A DNA stretch of 64,000 nt, taken from contig NZ_PIGG01000026.1 of the NCBI RefSeq assembly GCF_002924445.1, positions 186,001 to 250,000 of the forward strand, in the 5' to 3' direction. A model generated the notes under the pieces. That model was not told the DNA's origin, did no database searches, and worked only from the letters and a program-made list of their open reading frames with translations. Position numbers and translations under genes: made by a program. Positions 32,552 to 39,696 of this stretch are shown piece after piece. Origin of the DNA: Minwuia thermotolerans (GTDB lineage: Bacteria; Pseudomonadota; Alphaproteobacteria; Minwuiales; Minwuiaceae). How positions within the stretch are numbered: position 1 is the first letter of the stretch; each line of letters opens with the position of its first letter.

Positions 32552-32754
32552 TCTGGTCCCTGGCCGACCGGCTGATGGGCCAGGTCCGCACCGCCGGCAT
32601 GGGCGCGGCGGCTATCGGCCTCGACATGGCCGCGGCGCTGCGCCTGGCCGAGGCGGAGGGCGTCCAGCCCTCGATCGCCAGCCACCTGCTGGCTCAACTC
32701 GAGGCCGGCCTGGTCGCCGGCTGGAACGAACGCATCAAGGCGCGGGAGGGGTAG
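31982..32754 (+). CDS. Tail assembly chaperone GT, -1 frameshift product
   Basis: A -1 shift at 32386-32392 joins the first 137 codons of the G gene to a 120-codon frame that has no canonical start codon of its own. The downstream part begins RIRALGRWHFGGGPDYCAGC, crosses the zero-frame stop at 32551 and continues as IWSLADRLMGQVRTAGMGAA to the TAG at 32752. The result is 257 residues. In lambda G and GT are made this way; GT links the tape measure to tail tube subunits. Cys residues in DYCAGC may bind metal. Confidence 0.8.
32386..32392 (+). promoter_or_regulatory. Programmed -1 frameshift site (G GGA AAC)
   Basis: The heptamer GGGAAAC is in the correct phase: the zero frame reads GAG GGA AAC and the -1 frame GGG AAA. 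It matches the X XXY YYZ rule and is almost identical to the lambda G/T site (G GGA AAG). The -1 frame is open for 120 codons beyond it. Confidence 0.85.
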
Positions 32755-32757
32755 AGG

Positions 32758-32889
32758 TTATTTTCCTTTTTTGCCGGCGTCGCTCGGCTTTTTCGGGGGG
32801 CGTGGTGCTGGCCGCCGGGTTCCTTCATTGACGGGCTTGCGACCGCCTGAATCCCCGCTTTTGGTTCCTGTGCTTGGCTTCTTGACCAT
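32758..32889 (-). CDS. 43-residue basic Lys/Pro-rich peptide
   Basis: Small minus-strand gene: MVKKPSTGTKSGDSGG, then GRKPVNEGTRRPAPRPPKKP and a Lys-rich end. AAGGGGA lies about 10 nt before the ATG. It is antisense to the tail genes and divergent from the membrane protein gene at 32927, with the promoter region between them (32890-32926). The peptide is strongly basic and probably disordered, so it could bind nucleic acid or a membrane. No family is assigned. It is part of the accessory cassette between the two G genes. Confidence 0.6.
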   Translation of the reverse strand: MVKKPSTGTKSGDSGGRKPVNEGTRRPAPRPPKKPSDAGKKGK

Positions 32890-32926
32890 GTCGAGCGTTC
32901 CCCTTCCTGTGATAGGATGATCGACG

Positions 32927-33451
32927 ATGAACCAGATCGGCTACAGCGCGGCCTCCGCCGAAATCCTGCGAGAGATTATCCGGCAGGCCGAGATCAAGTT
33001 GCAAGCCCAGCTCCAGGCGGCCCTGGCCGCCGACAGCCGGGCGCTGGGCGTCGCTGCGGCCATGGCGACGATCGCGGCCTTGCTGATGGGCGGCGCGGCG
33101 GCCGTGTTCCAGTCGGCAACGGCCCCCGCGGCGCTGGCCTGGATCGGCGTCTGGGTTGCGGGGATACTGCTCTTCGCGGGCACCCTCGCCGTTGTGTCCG
33201 CCCGCGCGATCGGTTTCGATTTTCCAGGATCAGAGCCGTCCGCCTGGGAAGATGACATCGGCAACGCGAGCACGCTGAAGCAGTCGCTGGGCGACATGGC
33301 GGATCATTACGACACGATGATCGCGGACAATGCGCGGCGCATGAAACGCGCGGGGTGGATATTCAACGCGTCGCTGATCGCCGCCGGTCTCGATCTGGCC
33401 GGCGGCATCGTCTGCGTTGTCCGCCTTCTGGCGCCAGCATCCGGGGGTTAG
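32927..33451 (+). CDS. Accessory membrane protein, three predicted helices
   Basis: 174-residue integral membrane protein. A cytoplasmic amphipathic start (ASAEILREIIRQAEIKLQAQ) precedes two close helices (VAAAMATIAALLMGGAAAVF and AWIGVWVAGILLFAGTLAVV, about 42-85). A soluble loop containing LKQSLGDMADHYDTMIADNA follows, then a last helix (ASLIAAGLDLAGGIVCVVRL). No lambda tail gene corresponds to it. The divergent small basic peptide and the position in a prophage tail operon suggest a lysogeny-expressed exclusion or defence module; this is inference. Confidence 0.65.
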   Translation: MNQIGYSAASAEILREIIRQAEIKLQAQLQAALAADSRALGVAAAMATIAALLMGGAAAVFQSATAPAALAWIGVWVAGILLFAGTLAVVSARAIGFDFPGSEPSAWEDDIGNASTLKQSLGDMADHYDTMIADNARRMKRAGWIFNASLIAAGLDLAGGIVCVVRLLAPASGG

Positions 33452-33681
33452 CCCTTCTTCAACCGAACCCCGGGGCCGGAGCCATTGCCGTCGATGAACT
33501 CGACGCCGGCGTCTTCGAGGGCGCGGCGGATCGCGGAGAGGGTCGAGCGGATCGGCTGCCGGGCACCGCGCTCGAAATCGACAATAGTGCGCACCGCAAC
33601 TTCTGCATCGGTGGCGAGTTGGTTGCGGGACCAGTTGAGTAGCGCACGAGCTGCGCGGCACTGAGCGGCATCAATAGACAT
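33448..33681 (-). CDS. Small Xre-type HTH repressor
   Basis: 77-residue HTH protein: AAQCRAARALLNWSRNQLAT, then DAEVAVRTIVDFERGARQPI and the C-terminal strand GVEFIDGNGSGPGVRLKKG. This is the common small single-domain Xre regulator. It is divergent from the BRO antirepressor gene, with repeated operator-like sequences between them, and its stop overlaps the stop of the membrane protein gene. It probably controls the BRO gene and itself. Confidence 0.78.
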   Translation of the reverse strand: MSIDAAQCRAARALLNWSRNQLATDAEVAVRTIVDFERGARQPIRSTLSAIRRALEDAGVEFIDGNGSGPGVRLKKG

Positions 33682-33694
33682 GTAAAAATGAACC

Positions 33695-33736
33695 TTGCAT
33701 GATTTATGCGCAACATGTAGTGTTGCATGAATTATG
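33695..33736. promoter_or_regulatory. Operators of the HTH/BRO switch
   Basis: Two near-identical direct repeats, TTGCATGATTTATG (33695-33708) and TTGCATGAATTATG (33723-33736), lie 28 bp apart. Between and overlapping them is an inverted repeat GCAACA/TGTTGC (33710-33715, 33721-33726). TTGCAT at 33695 and TAGTGT at 33718 are a possible rightward -35/-10 pair with a 17-bp spacer. The segment is AT-rich. Confidence 0.6.
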
Positions 33737-33763
33737 TCGATGTGACGCTTCGGAGGCAACGCA

Positions 33764-34603
33764 ATGATGATGCAGAATCTTGCGACGTTCGAGTTCGAGG
33801 AGATCATGGTCCGGGCGACCGAGATCGACGGCGCGCCATGGTTCGTCCTGGTCGACGTCTGCCGGGCGCTGGAGATTTCCAACTCGCGGGATGCGGCCCG
33901 CCGGCTGGACGAGGACGAGAAGGGTGTCGCTTTTTCCGACACCCTGCCCGGGCAGCCCGCACGCGGCGGCCGGCAGGAACTCACCATCATCAGCGAGAGC
34001 GGCATGTACACGCTTGTCCTCCGCGCCAACGGCGCGACCAAGCCGGGTACGGTCGCGAACCGCTTCAAGAACTGGGTCACGCGCGAAGTCCTGCCGGCGC
34101 TGCGCCGCACCGGCCGCTACGAGATCGCCGCGCCGGCCCCCGCCGACGACGACCCGGCCGATTGCCTCGACCCGCTGGACCGCATCGGCATGGACAAGGT
34201 CAATGGCTGGATCGGGCTGGTGCGGGAGGCGCGTATGGTCGGCGGCCGCGCCGCCGGCCTCGCCATCTGGCGCACCTCGCCCCTGCCGCAGTTCCCGGCG
34301 ACGCCGGCGGAGGCGGTCTCGGGGGTTGTGGCGGACGCGGGCGACGACGCCTGTACCGAATTCCTGGAAACCGAGATCGTCGCCGAGCGCGGCGCGGAGG
34401 TGCCCAAGAATGCCGTCTATGACAGCTATTGCGCCTTCGCCAGGGCGCGGGGCGAGATGCCGCTGTCGCGGACGGCCTTCGGCATGCGGCTGGGTCGCCG
34501 GCACCCGATCGGCACCGTCCGACGGGGAAGCGGCGGCGGCGGTGCGCGCTTCTGGGCCTATCGCGGTGTGCGGCTGTGCAAGCTGCTGGAGGACGCGGCA
34601 TGA
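33764..34603 (+). CDS. BRO-N antirepressor with C-terminal wHTH
   Basis: 279-residue protein. Residues about 8-115 are a BRO-N domain (FEEIMVRATEIDGAPWFVLV ... TIISESGMYTLVLRANG, then FKNWVTREVLPALRRTGRYE). The C-terminal domain (VYDSYCAFARARGEMPLSRT then AFGMRLGRRHPIGTVRRG) resembles the winged helix at the end of phage/poxvirus D5-type primases. BRO-N proteins act as phage antirepressors or DNA-binding regulators. GGAGG lies 7 nt before ATG 33764. It forms a second switch with the divergent HTH gene inside the late region. Confidence 0.82.
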   Translation: MMMQNLATFEFEEIMVRATEIDGAPWFVLVDVCRALEISNSRDAARRLDEDEKGVAFSDTLPGQPARGGRQELTIISESGMYTLVLRANGATKPGTVANRFKNWVTREVLPALRRTGRYEIAAPAPADDDPADCLDPLDRIGMDKVNGWIGLVREARMVGGRAAGLAIWRTSPLPQFPATPAEAVSGVVADAGDDACTEFLETEIVAERGAEVPKNAVYDSYCAFARARGEMPLSRTAFGMRLGRRHPIGTVRRGSGGGGARFWAYRGVRLCKLLEDAA

Positions 34604-34630
34604 TCAATCACGACAGCCTAGGAGGCCACC

Positions 34631-34813
34631 ATGAGCTCTTTCGTTGCCCGACGGACAGCCCTCGAATTGGCGATGCAGTACAGCCGCAACGCCTCGATCG
34701 AGGATCAACTGGAGAAGGCAGAGAAAATCCATGCCTTCCTCGTCAAGCGCGCCCCGCCGCCGCGCGAAGATGGGGCGGGGGAGCCGGCGGCATCACAGGA
34801 GGCGGGCGACTAA
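34631..34813 (+). CDS. 60-residue hypothetical protein
   Basis: Small helical protein (MSSFVARRTALELAMQYSRN, then ASIEDQLEKAEKIHAFLVKR) with a polar C terminus; GGAGG lies 7 nt before the ATG. It follows the BRO gene after 27 bp and is probably in the same transcript. It overlaps the 3' end of the minus-strand gene at 34810. No family is recognised; size and composition would suit a small DNA-binding or modulator protein. Confidence 0.6.
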   Translation: MSSFVARRTALELAMQYSRNASIEDQLEKAEKIHAFLVKRAPPPREDGAGEPAASQEAGD

Positions 34814-35007
34814 CGGCTTCGCGGATTGGCGATGAGTTTGGCGAACGCCGCGTACTTGTCAGCAATCCACTCGAAATCGGCGCTGAGATGGCCGTCATCA
34901 TTGACCTTGCCTTCAGCCCGTCCGACCGCAAGCATCATGGCGTAGGCCACGGCTTGGGCGGAATCGCCCGTGACGTGGACATCCGGAAGCGGGAACCCAT
35001 TGCTCAT
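34810..35007 (-). CDS. 65-residue hypothetical protein, minus strand
   Basis: Starts at ATG 35007 (AAGGAG 7 nt upstream; an ATG at 35013 would overlap that site). Sequence MSNGFPLPDVHVTGDSAQAV, then AYAMMLAVGRAEGKVND and FEWIADKYAAFAKLIANPRS. It is predicted to be alpha-helical, with a DxxA-type N terminus seen in small phage proteins. It runs against the tail operon and probably has its own promoter in 35014-35096. Confidence 0.55.
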   Translation of the reverse strand: MSNGFPLPDVHVTGDSAQAVAYAMMLAVGRAEGKVNDDGHLSADFEWIADKYAAFAKLIANPRSR

Positions 35008-35096
35008 CGTCATTCTCCTTTTCCCCGTGTGAAGCCCGGCATGCTAGCGCGGCGATGGCGTTCGGTCACCGCCTGCCGGTTGCAGGGGAGGGCGGC

Positions 35097-35471
35097 ATGA
35101 TCCGTCTCGCCGCTGCCGGGGACTGGTGGATCGATTTCGGCGACGGGCTGCGGCTCCGGGTCCGCCGCGCGTCCACCGGCGACCTGGCGGCGGCGCGGCT
35201 GGCCGCGGCGATGGCGGCCGACAATCACTGCGACCCGCCGGCCCGGGAGGGCGCGGCGGCGGAAATGTGGGCCGTGGCGCTGGGCCAGCGGCTGATCCTC
35301 GACTGGGAGGGGGTGCTCGGCCCCGACGACGAACCCGCCCCGGCTGATGCGGCGAACGTGGCGGAACTGCTGAGCTATCCCGACATCGCCGAGCGTTTCC
35401 TCGACGAGATCGCCGCGCCCTGGCCGGGCCTGCCGCCCGCTCCGGCGCTTCGGCTGGCGGCGACGGGTTAG
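35097..35471 (+). CDS. Second gpG-like tail chaperone (paralogue)
   Basis: 124-residue protein clearly related to the gpG-like protein at 31982. Compare MIRLAAAGDWWIDFGDGLRL with MIRLTLPDEPYWIDLGDGVA, LILDWEGVLGPDDEPAP with AIVDWRGVVDDEDRPLA, and PDIAERFLDE with HDIAERFLDE. It ends shortly after the conserved domain, has no slippery heptamer and no -1 extension. GGGGAGG lies 7 nt before the ATG. It may be a duplication or a remnant acquired with the accessory cassette. Confidence 0.75.
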   Translation: MIRLAAAGDWWIDFGDGLRLRVRRASTGDLAAARLAAAMAADNHCDPPAREGAAAEMWAVALGQRLILDWEGVLGPDDEPAPADAANVAELLSYPDIAERFLDEIAAPWPGLPPAPALRLAATG

Positions 35472-35875
35472 TGGGTTTCGAGCCAGTCGATCAGGTGGCG
35501 GGTGACCGGCACCTTCTCGCCGGTCTCGACGTCGATGGCGTTGCGGACGTTGTAGAGGTTGAAGTGCCGCCAGTCCCGGCGGCCATGACACCAGGCGCGG
35601 ACATATTTCGGGTACTTGGCGCCGTGCAGCGAGCGGACGGTGATGCGCCGCTTCGAGGTCCGGCCATTCCGGTCCTCGTACCAGATGTCCCATTCGGCAT
35701 CGAGATTGCCGAGCAGCGTGGGTCCGGCATCGAAACTGCCGGAGTAGGGCGGGACGGGCACCCTCGATGGCGGGTCTGATGCTGGCTGTGTCGGAAGCGG
35801 TCGCCGCTTCTGAAGGATGATGATGACGACGATCCCGGCTGCGACGACGCCAGCTATGGCAAGTAGGAACTCCAT
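35468..35875 (-). CDS. Membrane-anchored WYL-like domain protein
   Basis: 135-residue protein. One N-terminal helix (FLLAIAGVVAAGIVVIIILQ), a Pro-rich linker (to about 60), then a compact beta-rich domain: AEWDIWYEDRNGRTSKRRIT, VRSLHGAKYPKYVRAWCHGR and HFNLYNVRNAIDVETGEKVP. That pattern is like the WYL fold, a ligand-sensing domain often found in phage-defence and stress regulators. It is antisense to the tail operon and 9 bp downstream of the other minus-strand membrane gene. No lambda counterpart. Confidence 0.65.
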   Translation of the reverse strand: MEFLLAIAGVVAAGIVVIIILQKRRPLPTQPASDPPSRVPVPPYSGSFDAGPTLLGNLDAEWDIWYEDRNGRTSKRRITVRSLHGAKYPKYVRAWCHGRRDWRHFNLYNVRNAIDVETGEKVPVTRHLIDWLETH

Positions 35876-35884
35876 GGCCCGCGA

Positions 35885-36268
35885 TCAGAGCCGCGGCTCT
35901 TTCTCTCCCATTCGGAGGAATCGGGCCGCTGGGTCGTCTGCATCGTCCCTCGAAGATCCTGGTGACGTCGGTCGGGGGCGCGACCTGTCGCGCCGAGCGC
36001 CGTCACTGTTCGCCGCCGCCGCGGCGCGACCAACTGATTTGGCCATGCGGTCAGCGGTTTCCTGCCGTTGGTACTCGGTATCGCCGGCCGCGATCAGCAA
36101 CATGACAGTGAAATAGGGCGACAGCAGCAAGCTGATGCCGAACCAGTTTGTGCCGTCCCGGCCTCTCTGGGATGCGGCCCAGGCGACCGCAAACGCGCCG
36201 GCGATCCACGTCACGACGATCACCAGCAAGCTAATACCACCTACGGTTTCAGCAAATCCGGCCATCAT
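35885..36268 (-). CDS. Small membrane protein, superinfection-exclusion-like plan
   Basis: 127-residue protein with two helices (ISLLVIVVTWIAGAFAVAWA and WFGISLLLSPYFTVMLLIAA) separated by a polar loop (SQRGRDGTN). A long, charged, disordered C-terminal tail follows. Two-helix proteins with a GR..xxW loop are typical of small phage membrane proteins, some of which are linked to superinfection immunity. It starts 14 bp from the divergent tape measure gene and precedes the WYL-like gene, so the two probably form an operon expressed in the lysogen. Confidence 0.6.
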   Translation of the reverse strand: MMAGFAETVGGISLLVIVVTWIAGAFAVAWAASQRGRDGTNWFGISLLLSPYFTVMLLIAAGDTEYQRQETADRMAKSVGRAAAAANSDGARRDRSRPRPTSPGSSRDDADDPAARFLRMGEKEPRL

Positions 36269-36282
36269 TCGGAGTTCCCCTC

Positions 36283-38622
36283 ATGGTTGAACGCGACGTC
36301 ACGATCCGCCTTCGTCTGAAGGATGGCGAGAAGGTCGAGAACCGGCTGAAGAAGCTGGGCGTCGGCGGTCAGCGGGCGCTGGCGAAGATCGAGCGTTCCT
36401 CGAAGCCGGCGTCGAAGTCCCTGCTGGCGCTGAACGCCGCCTCGGGCCGGGTGCAGCTCGGCATGGGTGCGCTGGCCGGACGCGCCGGTGGCCTCGGCAA
36501 TGCGCTGGGCGCCCTCGGTCCCGCCGGCCTCGGCGTCGGCGCGGCCATGGGAACGGCGGCGCTGGCCATGAACATGGCGATCCGCGCCGCCCGGGAGGCG
36601 GTGGTCCAGTTCTCCGACCTCGCCAACACCGCCGACAAGTTGGGCGTCACGGTCGAGAGCCTGCAGGAACTGCGCTTCGCCGCCGAGCAGGTCGGCGTCT
36701 CCAGCCAGACCATGGATCTGGCGATGCAGCGCTTCACCCGCCGCCTGGCGGAGGCGCAGCAGGGCGCGGGCGAGCTGAAGCCGATCCTCGATCAATACAA
36801 CATCGCTATCCGCGACGCCGAGGGGAACAGCCGCTCGGCGGCGGAAGTCCTGGGCGACCTGGCCGACGCCGCCGCCGGCGCGGAGAAGCCACAGGAACGG
36901 CTCCGCATCGCCTTCAAGGCCTTCGATTCGGAGGGCGCGGCGCTGGTCAACCTGCTGCGCCAGGGCCGCGAGGGACTGGAGGGCTATGCGGCCCAGGCGC
37001 GCGCGACCGGCGCGGTGGTCGAGGACCATATCGTCCAGAAGGCGCGCGACACGGGCGACGAGCTGAACCGTCTCGATCAGCAGAACCGGGCGCTGATGAG
37101 CCAGATCGGCGTCTTCTTCGCCGATTGGCACGTCACCTTCGTCAAGGTGAAGAACGAGGTGCTGGCGGCCATCAACGATATTCTCGATCTCTTCCGGGAT
37201 CTCGACGAGCTGTCATCCTCCGGCATCCGCTCCGAGATGGATGATATCGACCAGCGCCTTGGCCGCTGGCGCGAGCGGCTGGAGGCGGTGACCACGTCGC
37301 TCAGCCACGTCTCCCCGGCCGAGAGGGCCCGGGCCGAGGCGGTGCTGGAGGGCCGCGGCGGTTCGATGCTGCAGAACTCGAACGACCAGACGCTGCGCCT
37401 TCTCAAGCAGCAGGCGGTCCTCGAAGAGAAGATCGCCGAGGATATGGCGCGCCGCGCCGATCTGCAGGCCCGCCTCGACGAACTGGCCGTCGACCGGAGG
37501 GACCGCGAAGACAGCGTCGCCGGCGGCGGGACCGGGGTCGATGTCGACTCGTCGGCCGAGACCGACAAGGTTGCCGACGTGATCAAGGGGCTGGAGGATC
37601 GCCTCCAGGTCATGCGGCTGGAGGCCAAGGGCGCGGCGGGCGAACTCGCCGCCGCCCAGGCCCGGTCGCTGCAGCAGGCCGGCTTGTTCGGCGCCGCCGA
37701 TACGGACGCCAGGGCGCAGAAGATCCGCGACCTGGTTGCCGCCATGCGGTCCATGACCGAGGAAGAACAGCGCCTCAAGCAGGTCGAGCAGGATCGCGCC
37801 GCCCTGATCGACCGCTACACGACCGCCGAGGAGCGCCGCCAGAAGCTGCTGGCCGATGCGCCGGCCCTGCTCAAGGGCGCGAAGCAGGCCGAGGAGATCC
37901 TCGCGCGCATCCGCAAGGACGTGGAGCGGGAGCGCCTCGACGCCGCCACCGACTTCTCGTCCGGCGTGAAGCGCGCCTTCCGCGACATGGCGGCCGATGC
38001 GGAGGACGCCGCCTCGGTTGCCGAGGACGCCATCAAGAGCGGTATGTCGGGCGCGCAGGACGCGATCAAGGGCTTCGTGCGCACCGGCAAGCTGGACCTC
38101 GCCAGCCTGGGCGACGTCGCCCTCGACATCTTCGCCGACATCGCCGCGCAGCAGGCGACGACCCGGCTGATCAATCCCTTCCTTTCTTCGATCGGTCTCT
38201 TCGCCGCGGACGGCGCGGTGCTGAGCGGCGGCCGGGTGATCCCGCATTCGCGGGGCGGGCTGGTCGACGGCCCGACCTTCTTCCCCATGGCCCGGGGCAA
38301 TATCGGTGTCATGGGCGAAGCGGGGCCGGAAGCCATCATGCCGCTGGAGCGCACCCGTGACGGCGCGCTGGGCGTCCGCGCCCTGCTCGACGCCGGACCC
38401 GCGGCGCCTTCCGCCGCCGGCCCGCGCATCGTCTTCGCGCCGGTGATCCAGATCGGCGGCGGCCAGGGCGGCGACCCGCGCCGCGACCGGGAGCTGGCCG
38501 ACACCATCGCCGACCGCCTGCGCCGGGAGTTCGAGAACATGATCGACGAACGGGTCGCCGACAATCTCCGCCCGGGCGGGATGCTCTCGCCCTTCGGCGA
38601 CACCGGCAGGTTCGGCTACTGA
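36283..38622 (+). CDS. Tail tape measure protein, gpH-like
   Basis: 779-residue protein that sets tail length and is ejected with DNA. The N-terminal region is helical with hydrophobic segments (ALGPAGLGVGAAMGTAALAM). Long coiled-coil parts lie around 330-600 (DMARRADLQARLDELAVDRR; YTTAEERRQKLLADAPALLK). The C terminus has the lambda-H-type region with GFVRTGKLDLASLGDVALDI and RGNIGVMGEAGPEAIMPLER. By the usual 1.5 angstrom per residue the tail would be roughly 115 nm. Confidence 0.92.
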   Translation: MVERDVTIRLRLKDGEKVENRLKKLGVGGQRALAKIERSSKPASKSLLALNAASGRVQLGMGALAGRAGGLGNALGALGPAGLGVGAAMGTAALAMNMAIRAAREAVVQFSDLANTADKLGVTVESLQELRFAAEQVGVSSQTMDLAMQRFTRRLAEAQQGAGELKPILDQYNIAIRDAEGNSRSAAEVLGDLADAAAGAEKPQERLRIAFKAFDSEGAALVNLLRQGREGLEGYAAQARATGAVVEDHIVQKARDTGDELNRLDQQNRALMSQIGVFFADWHVTFVKVKNEVLAAINDILDLFRDLDELSSSGIRSEMDDIDQRLGRWRERLEAVTTSLSHVSPAERARAEAVLEGRGGSMLQNSNDQTLRLLKQQAVLEEKIAEDMARRADLQARLDELAVDRRDREDSVAGGGTGVDVDSSAETDKVADVIKGLEDRLQVMRLEAKGAAGELAAAQARSLQQAGLFGAADTDARAQKIRDLVAAMRSMTEEEQRLKQVEQDRAALIDRYTTAEERRQKLLADAPALLKGAKQAEEILARIRKDVERERLDAATDFSSGVKRAFRDMAADAEDAASVAEDAIKSGMSGAQDAIKGFVRTGKLDLASLGDVALDIFADIAAQQATTRLINPFLSSIGLFAADGAVLSGGRVIPHSRGGLVDGPTFFPMARGNIGVMGEAGPEAIMPLERTRDGALGVRALLDAGPAAPSAAGPRIVFAPVIQIGGGQGGDPRRDRELADTIADRLRREFENMIDERVADNLRPGGMLSPFGDTGRFGY

Positions 38623-38623
38623 G

Positions 38624-38983
38624 ATGAGCATTGCGGATCTCGACGCCCTCGGCCTGCCGCTGCCCGGCCTCGCCTCCGAGGTTTCGGAGGAGGCGGCCGT
38701 GGTGCCCGCGCCCTTCGGCGACGGCTACGACCAGGATGTCTCGGAAGGCGTCAACAATCTCCGCCTCGCCTGGCGGCTGGTCTGGCCGAAGCTGACCACC
38801 GCCGACCGCGACGCGCTGGTCGGGTTTCTCCGCGCCCGCCGGGGCGTCGAGCCGTTCCTCTGGACCCAGCCCGGCGACGCCGCCCCGCTCAAATGGACCT
38901 GCCGCTCGTGGAACCCGGGCAAGCGCCTGCGCAACGGCCGCTACGACGTCACCGCCAGCTTCGAGCAGGACTTTACGCTGTGA
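38624..38983 (+). CDS. Minor tail protein M-like
   Basis: 119-residue tail tip protein. VVPAPFGDGYDQDVSEGVNN and LVGFLRARRGVEPFLWTQPG, then LKWTCRSWNPGKRLRNGRYD and VTASFEQDF, are the pattern of gpM/distal-tail-like proteins of lambda-type siphoviruses. It lies directly after the tape measure gene, as M does in lambda, and its stop overlaps the GTG of the L gene. Confidence 0.82.
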   Translation: MSIADLDALGLPLPGLASEVSEEAAVVPAPFGDGYDQDVSEGVNNLRLAWRLVWPKLTTADRDALVGFLRARRGVEPFLWTQPGDAAPLKWTCRSWNPGKRLRNGRYDVTASFEQDFTL

Positions 38984-39696
38984 GCATCGACGCCGAGAAA
39001 CAGTCGCTGGCCCCGTCCGGCGTGGTGACGCTGTGGGAGCTGGACGCGACCGCCATCGGCGGCTCGCTGTTCCGCTTCACGGCGCAGTCGGAATCGGACG
39101 CGTCGCTGGTCTTCGGCGGCGTGACCTACGTCCCCGTGCCCTGCCGCGCCAGCGGCTTCGGGCGCACCGCCCGGGGGCAGCAACGCCGCCCTCGCATCGA
39201 GCTGCAGGACGCGGCCAAACTGATCCTGGCCGAGGTCCGCGCGCTGGACGGATTGCGCGGGGCGAAGCTCACCCGCATCCGCACCTTCCGCGATCACCTG
39301 GACGACGGCGACGATCCGGACCCGACGGCGGTCTGGCCGCCCGAGGTCTATCTGATCAACCGCCGCGTCTCGGGCGACGCCCGCACCTCGCTCACCTTCG
39401 AGCTGGCCAACAGCCTGGACCAGGCCGGGGTGATGATCCCGGCGGGCACGGCGATGAAGGGCTTCTGCAACTTCATCTACCGCCGCTACGACGCCGGCTC
39501 GGAAGCCTTCGTCGTCGACGCTCACGACCCGTGCCCGTTCACCGGGGCGGCGATGTTCGACGCGGAAGGCGAGGCGGTGACCGACCCGGCCGACGATGTC
39601 TGCGGCAAGCGGCTCACCGACTGCAAGCTGCGCTTCGGCCAGACCGCGGCGCTGCCCTATCGCGGCTTCCCCGGCCTGCGGAGGTTCGATATCTGA
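38980..39696 (+). CDS. Minor tail protein L-like (Fe-S type)
   Basis: 238-residue tail tip protein; GTG start overlaps the M stop. N-terminal part SGVVTLWELDATAIGGSLFR is typical of gpL. The C-terminal domain has four cysteines in FCNFIYRR, HDPCPFTG and VCGKRLTDCKLRFG, the arrangement that binds a 4Fe-4S cluster in lambda gpL. It acts in building the tail tip with K, I and J. Confidence 0.87.
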   Translation: MSIDAEKQSLAPSGVVTLWELDATAIGGSLFRFTAQSESDASLVFGGVTYVPVPCRASGFGRTARGQQRRPRIELQDAAKLILAEVRALDGLRGAKLTRIRTFRDHLDDGDDPDPTAVWPPEVYLINRRVSGDARTSLTFELANSLDQAGVMIPAGTAMKGFCNFIYRRYDAGSEAFVVDAHDPCPFTGAAMFDAEGEAVTDPADDVCGKRLTDCKLRFGQTAALPYRGFPGLRRFDI

